Source of the DNA: CAVVAL01 sp963742725
Lineage (GTDB): Bacteria > Actinomycetota > Actinomycetes > Mycobacteriales > Cryptosporangiaceae
Assembly: GCA_963742725.1 (NCBI GenBank)
Contig: CAVUMX010000001.1
Span: 62,001-126,000 of the forward strand
DNA: 64,000 nucleotides
Direction of reading: 5' to 3'
The position numbers and the translations under genes are program-made. The first letter of the stretch is position 1. Every line of letters starts with the position of its first letter. Of the stretch, positions 10,336 to 18,619 are shown one piece after another. Under the pieces are notes generated by a model. The model did not search any database. It was not told the origin of the DNA and saw nothing but the letters and a program-made list of their open reading frames with translations.

Positions 10336-12782
10336 CGTTCTCCGTCCTCCGATCCGCCGGTGCCGGCGGCGGCCTTGTCCGTTTCCGTCGCCCCCGTGGG
10401 GGCCTTCTTCGATCCTGTCGCGCCCCGAGGCGCATTGGTCGATCCTGCCGTCCCGGCGGGGGCCTTGTCCGCCGGTTCGCCGGCCGAGGCCGCCGTACCG
10501 CTAGACGCCGGCCCCCCACCCGCCGGTTCTCCGCCGTCGGCGGAATCCACCAGCTCGACGCCAGCGGGCTTCCCGACCGGTGCCGGCTCGTCGGCCGCCG
10601 CCGGCTGACCGTCCGGCGCGGGCTCGGCAGCATCCGAAGGCTCGCCGCCGTCCACAGGCTTCCCGGCGTCCCGGGTCGGGACCGGTTCCAGGACGCCCAG
10701 CCGGATCGGCACGCCCCGGCCGGCGCCGGCCAGCACCCGCAGCGCGGTCGTCACGACGAGCGGTACCGCGAGCGCCGCGACGAACGCCGGAACGGCGATG
10801 CCGGAGTCGTTGACGGCGAACCCGAGCGCCGCCACGACCATGACCGCGATCGTGGCCGCCCGCACGGTCGGGTACAGCCCGAACACCCGTCGCAGGCCGC
10901 CTGACCTGCGCATGAGCACCATCGGGATGAACACGAGGACGGCGATGACGAGCAGCGTGAGTTGGCTGTCGACTAAAAGGCTGAGGTTGGCTTCGGCCTT
11001 GCGCCGCAGCACGGCGCCGGCTGTCCCGTCGCTGATCTGGGCGACGAACCGCCCGAGGTGTGTGCGGTCCTCGGCGGCCCGGTTGTAGTCGAGCAGCGCG
11101 AACATGCTGACGGCCGCGAGCCCGAGCCCGGCGGCTCCGAGCATCGCCATGACGGACAGCCGCAGGCCGCTGGCCCGGATGACGAGGATGGCGAACGCCG
11201 GCGTGAGCGCGATGATGCCGCCGACGTCGCCGCCCCAGCCCGGGGCGCCGACCACGGCGACGGCGGCCAGTGCGGCCGCGACGAGGGCGGCGGTCCGGGC
11301 TCGTCCGCGCAGGCCGACCGTGAGGTAGCCGGTGGCGAGCAGCGCGCCGGCCGCGAAGACCGAGAACGCGAGGTTGCCGAAGCCGGTGAAGCGGCCCGCG
11401 ACGAGCGGCGAGTAGCCGGCCATCGAGTTGAGTTGCAGGTGCGAGCCGAGCATCACGTCGAGGCCGAGCAGTCCGGCGGCGAGGGTGGCGACGAACGCGG
11501 GCGGTCCGAGAGCGGTGCGCCCCCACCGGCCGGCGTACGCGAGCCGGGCGATGCCGGCGGTGAGCGCGAGGACGAGCAGGACGTGCAGCAGCCCGGCCGC
11601 CGGCCACCGCCACCACGGCACGGCGTTGGCCAGGAAGCTCGCCGGTACCAGCGCCGCGAGCGTCATCGCGGCCCGCTCGGCCAAGCGGCGCGGCGACAGC
11701 CCGAACGGGAACGGCTGCGGCGCGGGCGCCGTGGCGCGCTTGGCCCTGGCCCGGAACAGCAGGGCGATCGCGGCCAGGAACGCGAGGTTGAGCAGCACGA
11801 GCACCGTGAAGAACGGCTGCACGAGCGGACGTTGGGCCAGCGCCGCGCGGTCGGCGTCGACCATGTCGTCGACCGCGCTCTGGAGGTCGTCCGGGTGCTG
11901 GCCGCCGGCCTGCATCGGCTGTCCGGCGAGGGCGGGCGGGAGCTCGACCCCCAGCGATTCGAACGCGGTCGGGGCGACGTCGATGAGCTGGACGTACGGT
12001 TCGCGCCGGGTACTGGGGCCGGTGAGCCACGCGCCGTCGAAGCCGGGTCCGTCGAGGATGGCGACGTGCAGGTGCGGCGGCGTCTCGAGGTCGGCGACCC
12101 CGACGACCATGAGCAGCGACGACGCCGGCCGGGACGCGTCGACGGAGGCCACGGCGGCATCGATCCGCCGGGCAGCGGCAGTCCGATCAGCCCCGTCGCC
12201 AGCGACCGGGTCCAGGCCGACGATCGTCACCGGGCAGGACGCCAGCAGCGGCGCCGGGTTCGCGGGCAGGACCGACACGTACCGGTCGATCCGGCCGCTG
12301 GGGTGCGCGCCGGCGAGCGCGCCGGCCGGACCGACGGCGCTGACGCACTTGACGCCGTCCGCGAGCGCGCCGGGCCTCGTGCCGAACGAGCGTGCCTCGT
12401 TCTGGGCGGAGATGTCGTCCTGCTCGGCGAGGCGGGCGTCGACGCCGGTGCCGGCGCGCGGCTCCCGGACGGGCAGCGCCTCCGGGCATTGGCCGTCCTC
12501 ACGCTCGGGGCCCTCGGCACGGTTGCCGGCACCGAGCGTGACCCACCCGTCCGCCGGGCAGGTCAGGCCGCCGGCGGCACGCACTGACAGGGCGCCGATG
12601 CTGCCTTCCTCGGCGAGCCGCCACATCGCGGGTGTGGTTTCGGGGCTGATGTCGTCCCAGCGCAGGCCGGCGGCGCCGACCACGACGACGTTCCGGACGT
12701 CCGGTCCGGGGTCGGGTGCGGCCGAGGCGGGCGCCGGTACCGCCAGAAGCGCGGCGGTCAGCGCCAGCAGGAGCCGTTTCAC
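10332..12782 (-). CDS. Polytopic membrane protein with alkaline-phosphatase-like ectodomain (paralogue 1)
   Basis: An 816-residue paralogue of the next gene with the same plan: signal peptide (MKRLLLALTAALLAVPAPASA), ectodomain beginning VRNVVVVGAAGLRWDDIS and ending STRREPYVQLIDVAPTA, then about ten helices with GYSPLVAGRFTGFGNLAF, GWGGDVGGIIAL and GFAVNDSGIAVPA. A 110-residue Pro/Ala/Gly/Glu/Lys-rich cytoplasmic-like tail is specific to this copy. The first metal Asp is Ala/Gly here too. GTG starts overlap both the upstream glycosyltransferase stop and the downstream paralogue. The tandem pair beside murJ and a glycosyltransferase suggests processing or polymerisation of a lipid-linked glycan; this is inference. 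Confidence 0.75.
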   Translation of the reverse strand: MKRLLLALTAALLAVPAPASAAPDPGPDVRNVVVVGAAGLRWDDISPETTPAMWRLAEEGSIGALSVRAAGGLTCPADGWVTLGAGNRAEGPEREDGQCPEALPVREPRAGTGVDARLAEQDDISAQNEARSFGTRPGALADGVKCVSAVGPAGALAGAHPSGRIDRYVSVLPANPAPLLASCPVTIVGLDPVAGDGADRTAAARRIDAAVASVDASRPASSLLMVVGVADLETPPHLHVAILDGPGFDGAWLTGPSTRREPYVQLIDVAPTAFESLGVELPPALAGQPMQAGGQHPDDLQSAVDDMVDADRAALAQRPLVQPFFTVLVLLNLAFLAAIALLFRARAKRATAPAPQPFPFGLSPRRLAERAAMTLAALVPASFLANAVPWWRWPAAGLLHVLLVLALTAGIARLAYAGRWGRTALGPPAFVATLAAGLLGLDVMLGSHLQLNSMAGYSPLVAGRFTGFGNLAFSVFAAGALLATGYLTVGLRGRARTAALVAAALAAVAVVGAPGWGGDVGGIIALTPAFAILVIRASGLRLSVMAMLGAAGLGLAAVSMFALLDYNRAAEDRTHLGRFVAQISDGTAGAVLRRKAEANLSLLVDSQLTLLVIAVLVFIPMVLMRRSGGLRRVFGLYPTVRAATIAVMVVAALGFAVNDSGIAVPAFVAALAVPLVVTTALRVLAGAGRGVPIRLGVLEPVPTRDAGKPVDGGEPSDAAEPAPDGQPAAADEPAPVGKPAGVELVDSADGGEPAGGGPASSGTAASAGEPADKAPAGTAGSTNAPRGATGSKKAPTGATETDKAAAGTGGSEDGER

Positions 12783-13891
12783 AGGTCTCGCCCGAGCAGT
12801 TCCGCGTACACGGCCTCGGCGGCGTCGGCGGTCTGCGCCTCGGTCGGCCAGGTCGCGGTCTGCCGTAGACCACGGGCGGCGAGTTCGGCGGCGGCGTCCG
12901 GGTGGTCGAGCAGGCGGGTGACGGCCCGGTCGAGCGCGTCGACGTCGCCGGCGGGGACCAGCGTCGCGCCGTCGCCGAGCAGCCCGGGGAGCCCGCCGAC
13001 GTTGGTGGCGACCAGCGGCGTCCCGGCGCGCAGCGTCTCCTGCGCGAACAGCTGGCGGGCCTCCCACTGGCTCGTAACGACGGCCAGGTCGGCGGCGGCG
13101 AGCAGCTCGGAGACGTCGCTGCGGCGGCCCAGGAACCGGACGGGCGCTCCGAGGCGGGTGGCGAGGGCGGCCAGCTCGGACTCCTGCGGTCCGCTGCCGG
13201 CGATGGCCACGGCCGGCGCGGGCGTCCGCCCGGCCCAGCGGGCCGCCGCCTCGATCAGCACGTCGAACGACTTCTGCGGGTGGAGCCGCCCGACCGAGAG
13301 GATCAGGGGCTGCCCGTCGACGGCGCCCAGCTCGCGGCGCACCTCGGCCACGTCACGGGACGGCGCCGGCAGCGGCGGCGCGGCGACCGGCGCCAACCGG
13401 ACGTCCCGGCCGCCGATCGACAGCGCGCGCGCCACCAGGTCCTCGGACGCGCCGAGCGTGATGTCCGCGGCGCGCGCGACCCGACGCTCCAGCGTGGTCA
13501 TGACGCGGCCTTTGAGGCCGGTCGCGAGGACGGTGTTGTGCCAGGTCACGACCAGTGGCTGGGTGGAGCGGCCGGTGCGCGCGACCGACGCGAGGAGCCC
13601 GGCGCGGAACCCGTGCGCGTGCACGACGTCGGCTCCGGCCGTGACGCCGCGCAGCGCGAGCACCGCGCCCGTGTCCCGGACAGGGTCCAGCCCCGCGGCG
13701 ATCTCGACCGCGCGGAACCGGGCGCCGACCGCCGTGAAGCCGAACAGCCGCTCGGTGGCCGCCGGCCCGAACACACCGACGACGTGCCCCGCCTTGACCA
13801 GGTGCTCGGCCAGGGACCGGACGTGCTGCCCCACTCCCCCGGTGCTGGTGGCCAGGGCCAGCGCGATCCGGATCGGGGTGCGGTCGCTCAC
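12779..13891 (-). CDS. GT4-family glycosyltransferase
   Basis: A 370-residue retaining glycosyltransferase of GT-B fold. The N-terminal domain has TSTGGVGQHVRSLAEHL (acceptor-side glycine loop) and VVHAHGFRAG; the C-terminal domain has ILSVGRLHPQKSFDVLIEA and the E-x7-E motif in SQWEARQLFAQETLRAG. GT4 enzymes commonly add sugars to lipid-linked precursors from nucleotide sugars on the cytoplasmic face. GTG 13891 overlaps the murJ stop (GTGA). Its place between murJ and the two ectodomain membrane proteins suggests it extends the same glycan that MurJ exports. Donor and acceptor cannot be told from sequence. Confidence 0.85.
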   Translation of the reverse strand: MSDRTPIRIALALATSTGGVGQHVRSLAEHLVKAGHVVGVFGPAATERLFGFTAVGARFRAVEIAAGLDPVRDTGAVLALRGVTAGADVVHAHGFRAGLLASVARTGRSTQPLVVTWHNTVLATGLKGRVMTTLERRVARAADITLGASEDLVARALSIGGRDVRLAPVAAPPLPAPSRDVAEVRRELGAVDGQPLILSVGRLHPQKSFDVLIEAAARWAGRTPAPAVAIAGSGPQESELAALATRLGAPVRFLGRRSDVSELLAAADLAVVTSQWEARQLFAQETLRAGTPLVATNVGGLPGLLGDGATLVPAGDVDALDRAVTRLLDHPDAAAELAARGLRQTATWPTEAQTADAAEAVYAELLGRDL

Positions 13892-15519
13892 GAACGGTCT
13901 CCTATCTTCACGCCAGGGATGCGGCTGGCGACCCGCCGCAGCAGCGGCCGGACATCGTCCGGGTCGCCCAGTGCGGCGACCGCGACGAACACGACGATCA
14001 CGGTCACGCCTCCGAGGATGCCCTGTGCCAGGAACGCCGCGACACCGGACCCCCCGATGAGCCCCGCCGCTGCGATGCCGGCCACGGTGGCCAGCGTCGC
14101 GGCGATCAGCGCGACGGCTCCGGTGCGGGCCGCGCCGGCGAGTGACTGCCCGCCGCAGCGGCGGGCGGTGAGGACGAGCAGCCCCGCGCCGAGGACGGTC
14201 ATCCCGACCGTGTGACCGGCGGCGAGGGCCGCGACCCGGTGCTCGATGGGGACGGTGACGGCGAGGACGACGTCCGCGACGATCACCGCCGTCCAGCCGA
14301 TGGTGGTCACCACGGCCGTGGCCCTGGCCACCCCGGCGGCATACAGCGCCCGGGTGAGCAGCGCGAGCAGCCCGTACCCGAGCAGGCCGGGGGCGAACGC
14401 GGCGATCGCCCAGCCGAGCGCGGCCGGGTCGTTGCCGTCCGCGAACGACGACACGACCTCGCCGACCGGCCGCGCCGTGGCCACCAGCGCGGCGGCGGCG
14501 ACCGCGCACAGCAGCAGGACCGCGCGGGTGTTCGTGGCCAGCGTCCGCGCGAAGCCGGCCGTGTCGCCCGAGGCGTGGGCGGCGGCGAGCCGGGGGAACG
14601 CGGCGGTCGCCACCGGCACCGCGAGCACGGCCCACGGCAGGAGGAACATCGTCTGGGTCAGCGTGTAGGCGAGTGTCGCGCCGACGGGCGCCGGCTTCTG
14701 CGTGAGCAGCACGACGACCAGCAACGCGAGCTGCTGCCCGACGACCGTCGCGATGCCGCTGCCGACGAGCGAGCGGGCCTTCGCGGCGCCGCCGCCCGGG
14801 AACCGGAACGTGGGGCGGAACCGCACGCCGGTCGGCCGCAACGGCACGAGCAGGGACAGCGCCAGGACCGCCACGCCGAGCGTGGTGCCCACGGACAGGA
14901 TCAGCTCGGCGGGTAGCGACAGCCCGGCGAGGTCCCGGACGTGCCAGCCGGCCACCGCGCCGAACAGCAGGTACGCGCCGATCACCGTGACGCTCGACAG
15001 CAGCGGCGCCAGCGCCGGGCCGGCGAAACGGTGGTGGGCCTGGAGCACGCCCGTGACGACGATCCCGACCCCGTACAGGACGAGCTGCGGCGCGAACACC
15101 CACAGCATCCGGGTACCGACCTCGATCTCGGCGGCCGTGGCCCGGTCGCCGAGGACGAGCGTGACGATCGGACCGGCGAGGACGGCCACCGCGACGGACA
15201 GCGGCGTGAGAACCGTGACGGCCCAGGTCAGCAGCGCCGAGTACGTACCGTTGACCGTCGCGGTGTCGCGGCGCTCGACCGCACCCGCCAGCAGCGGCAC
15301 GACCACGCTCGCGAGGGCGCCGCCGGCGACGATCTCGAAGACGATGTTCGGCAGCGTGTTGATCGACTGGTACAGGTTGCCGAGGACGGTGAGCCCGACC
15401 ACCGACGCGAACACGAATATGCGCCCGAACCCGACGATGCGGGCGGCGAGCGTGAGTGCCGCGATCAGTCCAGCGGCGCGTGCTGTCCCGGACGGAGCAG
15501 CCACCGGTGCGGCCACCAC
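13888..15519 (-). CDS. murJ: MurJ/MviN-family lipid flippase
   Basis: A 543-residue MOP-superfamily transporter with about fourteen helices, starting with ARIVGFGRIFVFASVVG and NLYQSINTLPNIVFEIVAGGALASVVVPL, which match MurJ. MurJ moves lipid II, or a related undecaprenyl-linked precursor, across the membrane. It lacks the large cytoplasmic pseudokinase region of mycobacterial MviN. The start is GTG (a second GTG is the next codon), six bases after the MraY-like gene. Many actinobacteria have another murJ near the origin, so this one may serve a different lipid-linked glycan. Confidence 0.85.
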   Translation of the reverse strand: MVAAPVAAPSGTARAAGLIAALTLAARIVGFGRIFVFASVVGLTVLGNLYQSINTLPNIVFEIVAGGALASVVVPLLAGAVERRDTATVNGTYSALLTWAVTVLTPLSVAVAVLAGPIVTLVLGDRATAAEIEVGTRMLWVFAPQLVLYGVGIVVTGVLQAHHRFAGPALAPLLSSVTVIGAYLLFGAVAGWHVRDLAGLSLPAELILSVGTTLGVAVLALSLLVPLRPTGVRFRPTFRFPGGGAAKARSLVGSGIATVVGQQLALLVVVLLTQKPAPVGATLAYTLTQTMFLLPWAVLAVPVATAAFPRLAAAHASGDTAGFARTLATNTRAVLLLCAVAAAALVATARPVGEVVSSFADGNDPAALGWAIAAFAPGLLGYGLLALLTRALYAAGVARATAVVTTIGWTAVIVADVVLAVTVPIEHRVAALAAGHTVGMTVLGAGLLVLTARRCGGQSLAGAARTGAVALIAATLATVAGIAAAGLIGGSGVAAFLAQGILGGVTVIVVFVAVAALGDPDDVRPLLRRVASRIPGVKIGDRS

Positions 15520-15525
15520 CCAGCG

Positions 15526-16413
15526 TCAGTGCGAGCCGGCGGCGACAGGCTCGCGCTCGGGTGGTGCCGCCGGGACGGCCGGGCGGCGGCCGAGGGCATC
15601 CAGTTCGCGCAGGACGGGCGTCCGCTCGATGACCTTGGTGAAGCTGACCTTCTCGCTCGCGGCCGTCAGCGCGACCAGCCCGGCGAAAACTGCCGCGCGA
15701 CCCTTGCGGCCCGTACTGGCGGCGATGCCGAGGCCCAGCAGGGCGCCGAGCGCGTTGGCGCCGGAGTCGCCGAGCATCGTCCGCTCGTCGAGGTCTTCGG
15801 GGAGCATCGCGCCCGCCGCACCGACCGCGCCGGCCGCGATGGCGCCTGCCGGCCCGGCGACCAGCGGCGCACCCATCAGCACACCGGCCTTGATCGCGCG
15901 GCCCGGACGCAGGTCGAGCAGGTTCACGAGGTTCGCGGTACCGGCGACGACGCCGCCCGCGAGCAGCGAGTCCACGATGGACCCCTTGCCGCGCGTGGCC
16001 AGGTGCCCGGCGACGAGCCCGGCGAGGCCGATGCCGGCCACCTTCACGAGCCCGGCGCTGACCCGGCCTTCCTTGAGCGCGCCGAGGTGGCCGCGGAAAC
16101 CCTTGTCGCTGCGCTGGTCCGGGCGGGCGCCGACGATGTCGTCGTACAGCCCGAGCGCGCCCGCGCCGAGGCCGGCGACCGCGGTCGCGGTGCGCAGGCC
16201 CTTCGGAGCCGCCGCCGTCGCGGCGGCCGTCGCGGCGACCGCGAGCACCGGCCCGGACGTCAGGCTGACGGTCTCCCCGCGGTGGTTCGTGCGTTCCAGG
16301 TCGCTCCGGACCGACTCGGGCAGTGCCCGGGATCCGGAGAACAGGGCTCGCGCGGCGACGGCGGCTCCCGCCGCGACCGCAAGCCGACCGAAGACCTTCG
16401 CAGCCGAACTCAC
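15526..16413 (-). CDS. MraY-like polyprenyl-phosphate sugar-phosphate transferase homologue
   Basis: A 295-residue hydrophobic protein that I place in the polyprenyl-phosphate N-acetylhexosamine-1-phosphate transferase superfamily by three motifs in order: LGLYDDIVGAR (for the DDxxD-type loop), NLVNLLDLRPGRA (for NxxNxxDG), and MLGDSGANALGALLG (for the MGDxGS motif). It is shorter than MraY or WecA (usually 320-360), and the second motif has diverged. Such enzymes start lipid-linked glycans. It sits between steB and murJ, 33 bases after steB. Whether it is active is open, since the charged HIHH-type loop of MraY is not seen. Confidence 0.7.
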   Translation of the reverse strand: MSSAAKVFGRLAVAAGAAVAARALFSGSRALPESVRSDLERTNHRGETVSLTSGPVLAVAATAAATAAAPKGLRTATAVAGLGAGALGLYDDIVGARPDQRSDKGFRGHLGALKEGRVSAGLVKVAGIGLAGLVAGHLATRGKGSIVDSLLAGGVVAGTANLVNLLDLRPGRAIKAGVLMGAPLVAGPAGAIAAGAVGAAGAMLPEDLDERTMLGDSGANALGALLGLGIAASTGRKGRAAVFAGLVALTAASEKVSFTKVIERTPVLRELDALGRRPAVPAAPPEREPVAAGSH

Positions 16414-16446
16414 CGTGGTTCGCCTCTCTGAGCGGAGTGGGAGGAC

Positions 16447-17376
16447 CTACTTCAGCAGGTCGGGGACGCGCCCGTTCGCGCCGTCGCCGCTGCCGAAGTG
16501 GTCGGTCTTGCCGCCGAACTGGGCGGCGAGCGCGAGCGGCACCACGACCTGGCCTTCCGGCGAGGACACGTTGTCCACGGTCGCGATCTGGTTGGACAGC
16601 GAGTCGTCGCCCCGGATCGAGGCGATCGGGCTGCCCGTGCCGCTGGCCTGCGGACCGGCCAGCACCATGTACTTCGCCACCCGGTCGAACTCGCGCAGCA
16701 CGACGAGCTGGGCTTCGTTGCGCTTGTCGGCGTCCGCCTCGGTCGCGGCCTGGCCGGCGACGACGACGACCGCGTCGGCCGAGCGCGTCACGGTGCCGTC
16801 GACGGTGATCGCGCCGAGCCGTGTGAACCCGGAGACGATGCTGGTGCGGCTGGCGTCCGTCACGGCGGGGCCGCCGTTGACCAGGGCGGTCGCGAGCAGC
16901 GCCGACGCCGTCTCGACGCCGACCCCCTTGTTCGGCAGCGTCGTCACGCCGGCCGGGATCAGCTTGGTCGCGAGGTCCTGGAGCGCCTCGTCCTGCTTCG
17001 GGTCGATGAACTGGTCGTCGATGCGCACCGTGCCGGTGAGCGTCGCGCCGGACTGCTCCAGCGCCTCCTTCACGGCGTCCCGGTGCTTGTCGTCGGCGTT
17101 GTCCGTCGTCACCAGCAGGACCGACCGGCCGGTCAGCCGGCCCGAGAGCAGCATCGGCGCCGCCTCGACGACGAAGTCGGCCTGCGAGTCGACCTGGTTC
17201 TGCAGCTGCTTCGCCTCTTCGCGAAGCTGCCCGTTGCGCTTGTTCAGCGACGACACCTGGTTGCTCAGCTTGTCGGCGACCGGGCCGTTGAGCGCCGCCG
17301 TGCCGAGCACCAGCCCGATGGCCAGGGCCAGGAAGACGGCGGTGAGGGAGACGACGTGGTACCGGAAGTTGATCAC
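16447..17376 (-). CDS. steB: SteB/MctB-family membrane-anchored protein (copper transporter family)
   Basis: A 309-residue protein: one N-terminal membrane helix (YHVVSLTAVFLALAIGLVLG), a coiled coil over residues 35-70 (SSLNKRNGQLREEAKQLQNQ), then an extracytoplasmic alpha/beta domain. It matches the family called MctB in mycobacteria (copper export) and SteB in corynebacteria, where SteA and SteB act together at the division septum. The GTG start overlaps the steA stop (GTGA), so the pair is tightly coupled. The septal role is preferred here because of the paired steA; the copper role is the alternative name for the same family. Confidence 0.88.
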   Translation of the reverse strand: MINFRYHVVSLTAVFLALAIGLVLGTAALNGPVADKLSNQVSSLNKRNGQLREEAKQLQNQVDSQADFVVEAAPMLLSGRLTGRSVLLVTTDNADDKHRDAVKEALEQSGATLTGTVRIDDQFIDPKQDEALQDLATKLIPAGVTTLPNKGVGVETASALLATALVNGGPAVTDASRTSIVSGFTRLGAITVDGTVTRSADAVVVVAGQAATEADADKRNEAQLVVLREFDRVAKYMVLAGPQASGTGSPIASIRGDDSLSNQIATVDNVSSPEGQVVVPLALAAQFGGKTDHFGSGDGANGRVPDLLK

Positions 17377-18557
17377 TGGAAAAGCCTCTGCAGTTGGAAG
17401 ACCAGATTGTCCCACTGCTCCACGAGCACGTTGAGATAGGTACGGCCGATCGTGGACACCGCCAGCGCGGCCGCCATCGCGCACAGCGCGGACGTCACCA
17501 GCAGCACCAGCGACATGCTGGAGATCCGCTGCCGGTACAGGCGGCTCACGCCCTTGGCGTCGACCAGCTTGCTGCCGACCCGCAGCCGGGTCAGGAACGT
17601 GGACGCCATGCCGGCCCGGCCCTTGTCCAGGAACTCGACCAGGTTGGCGTGCGTGCCGACCGCGACGATCAGCGTGGCGCCCTTCTCGTCGGCCAGCAGC
17701 ATCGCGATGTCCTCGCTGGTCGCGGCGGCCGGGAAGGTGATCGCGTCGACCCCGAGGTTCTCCACGCGGGCGAGGCCCGGCGCGCGACCGTCCGGGTAGG
17801 CGTGGACGATCACCTCGGCGCCGCACCGCAGCACGTCGTCGGAGACCGAGTCCATGTCGCCGATGATCATGTCGGGCGTGTAGCCGGACTCGACCAGCGC
17901 GTCGGCGCCGCCGTCCACCCCGATCAGCACCGGGCGGAACTCGCGGATGTACGCGCCGAGGACGTCGAGGTCGGCCTTGTAGTCGTAGCCGCGGACCACG
18001 ATCAGGCAGTGCCGCCCGTCGAGTTCGGTCTGGACGTTCGGCACGCCGACACCGTCGAGCAGGAGCTCCCGCTCCCGCTTCATGTACTCCATCGTGTTGG
18101 CGGCGAACGCCTCCAACTGGAGTGACAGGCCCGCGCGGGCCTCCGTCATCGCGGCGGAGATGCTCTCCGCGTCCTGGCGCACGCCCTTGGCGACCGGCTC
18201 GTCGCCGAGATACAGCGTGTCACCGTCGATCCGCAGTTCCTGGCCCTCGCGGACGGCCTCGAACACCTGCGGACCCACCGCGTCGATCAGCGGGATGCCG
18301 GCGGCGACGATGGCCTCCGGACCGAGGTTCGGGTACCGGCCGGAGATGCTCGGCGCGACGTTGACGACGGCGCCGGCACCGGCCGCGACCAGCGCGTCTC
18401 CGGCGACCCGGTCGATGTCGACGTGGTCGATGATCGCGATGTCGCCTGGCTTGAGCCGCTGGGTCAGCCGCTTCGTCCGGCGGTCGAGACGTGCCGGGGC
18501 GAGCACGTCGGCGGGCTTGTCCGACACGCGGTTACGGCGAAGGGTTGCAAATCGCAT
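17373..18557 (-). CDS. steA: Cytokinetic ring protein SteA
   Basis: A 394-residue protein with a thiamin-pyrophosphokinase-like core (LIGVDGGADALVESGYTPD, IIGDMDSVSDDVL, residues about 200-260) and a C-terminal membrane helix near residues 350-370 (MSLVLLVTSALCAMAAALAV). In corynebacteria SteA needs SteB for septal placement and affects cell separation. I choose ATG 18557 because GAGAGG lies nine bases before it; ATG 18566 would leave no space for that site. It is probably the first gene of the envelope operon, with 62 bases separating it from the acetyltransferase gene upstream. Confidence 0.9.
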   Translation of the reverse strand: MRFATLRRNRVSDKPADVLAPARLDRRTKRLTQRLKPGDIAIIDHVDIDRVAGDALVAAGAGAVVNVAPSISGRYPNLGPEAIVAAGIPLIDAVGPQVFEAVREGQELRIDGDTLYLGDEPVAKGVRQDAESISAAMTEARAGLSLQLEAFAANTMEYMKRERELLLDGVGVPNVQTELDGRHCLIVVRGYDYKADLDVLGAYIREFRPVLIGVDGGADALVESGYTPDMIIGDMDSVSDDVLRCGAEVIVHAYPDGRAPGLARVENLGVDAITFPAAATSEDIAMLLADEKGATLIVAVGTHANLVEFLDKGRAGMASTFLTRLRVGSKLVDAKGVSRLYRQRISSMSLVLLVTSALCAMAAALAVSTIGRTYLNVLVEQWDNLVFQLQRLFQ

Positions 18558-18619
18558 CCCTGGCATCCTCTCACCCTCTGTCCCACCCCGCTGTCCGCGA
18601 CGCGCGGTCGGGAAGCGGT

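Noticed and set aside
8413..10608. Long plus-strand frame (731 codons) over the second membrane paralogue
   Set aside because: Arg/Asp/His-rich product with no domain; it mirrors a clearly coding minus-strand gene in stop-poor DNA.
14702..17434. 910-codon plus-strand frame across murJ, the MraY-like gene and steB
   Set aside because: It crosses three well supported minus-strand genes and has biased Ser/Arg/Thr composition.
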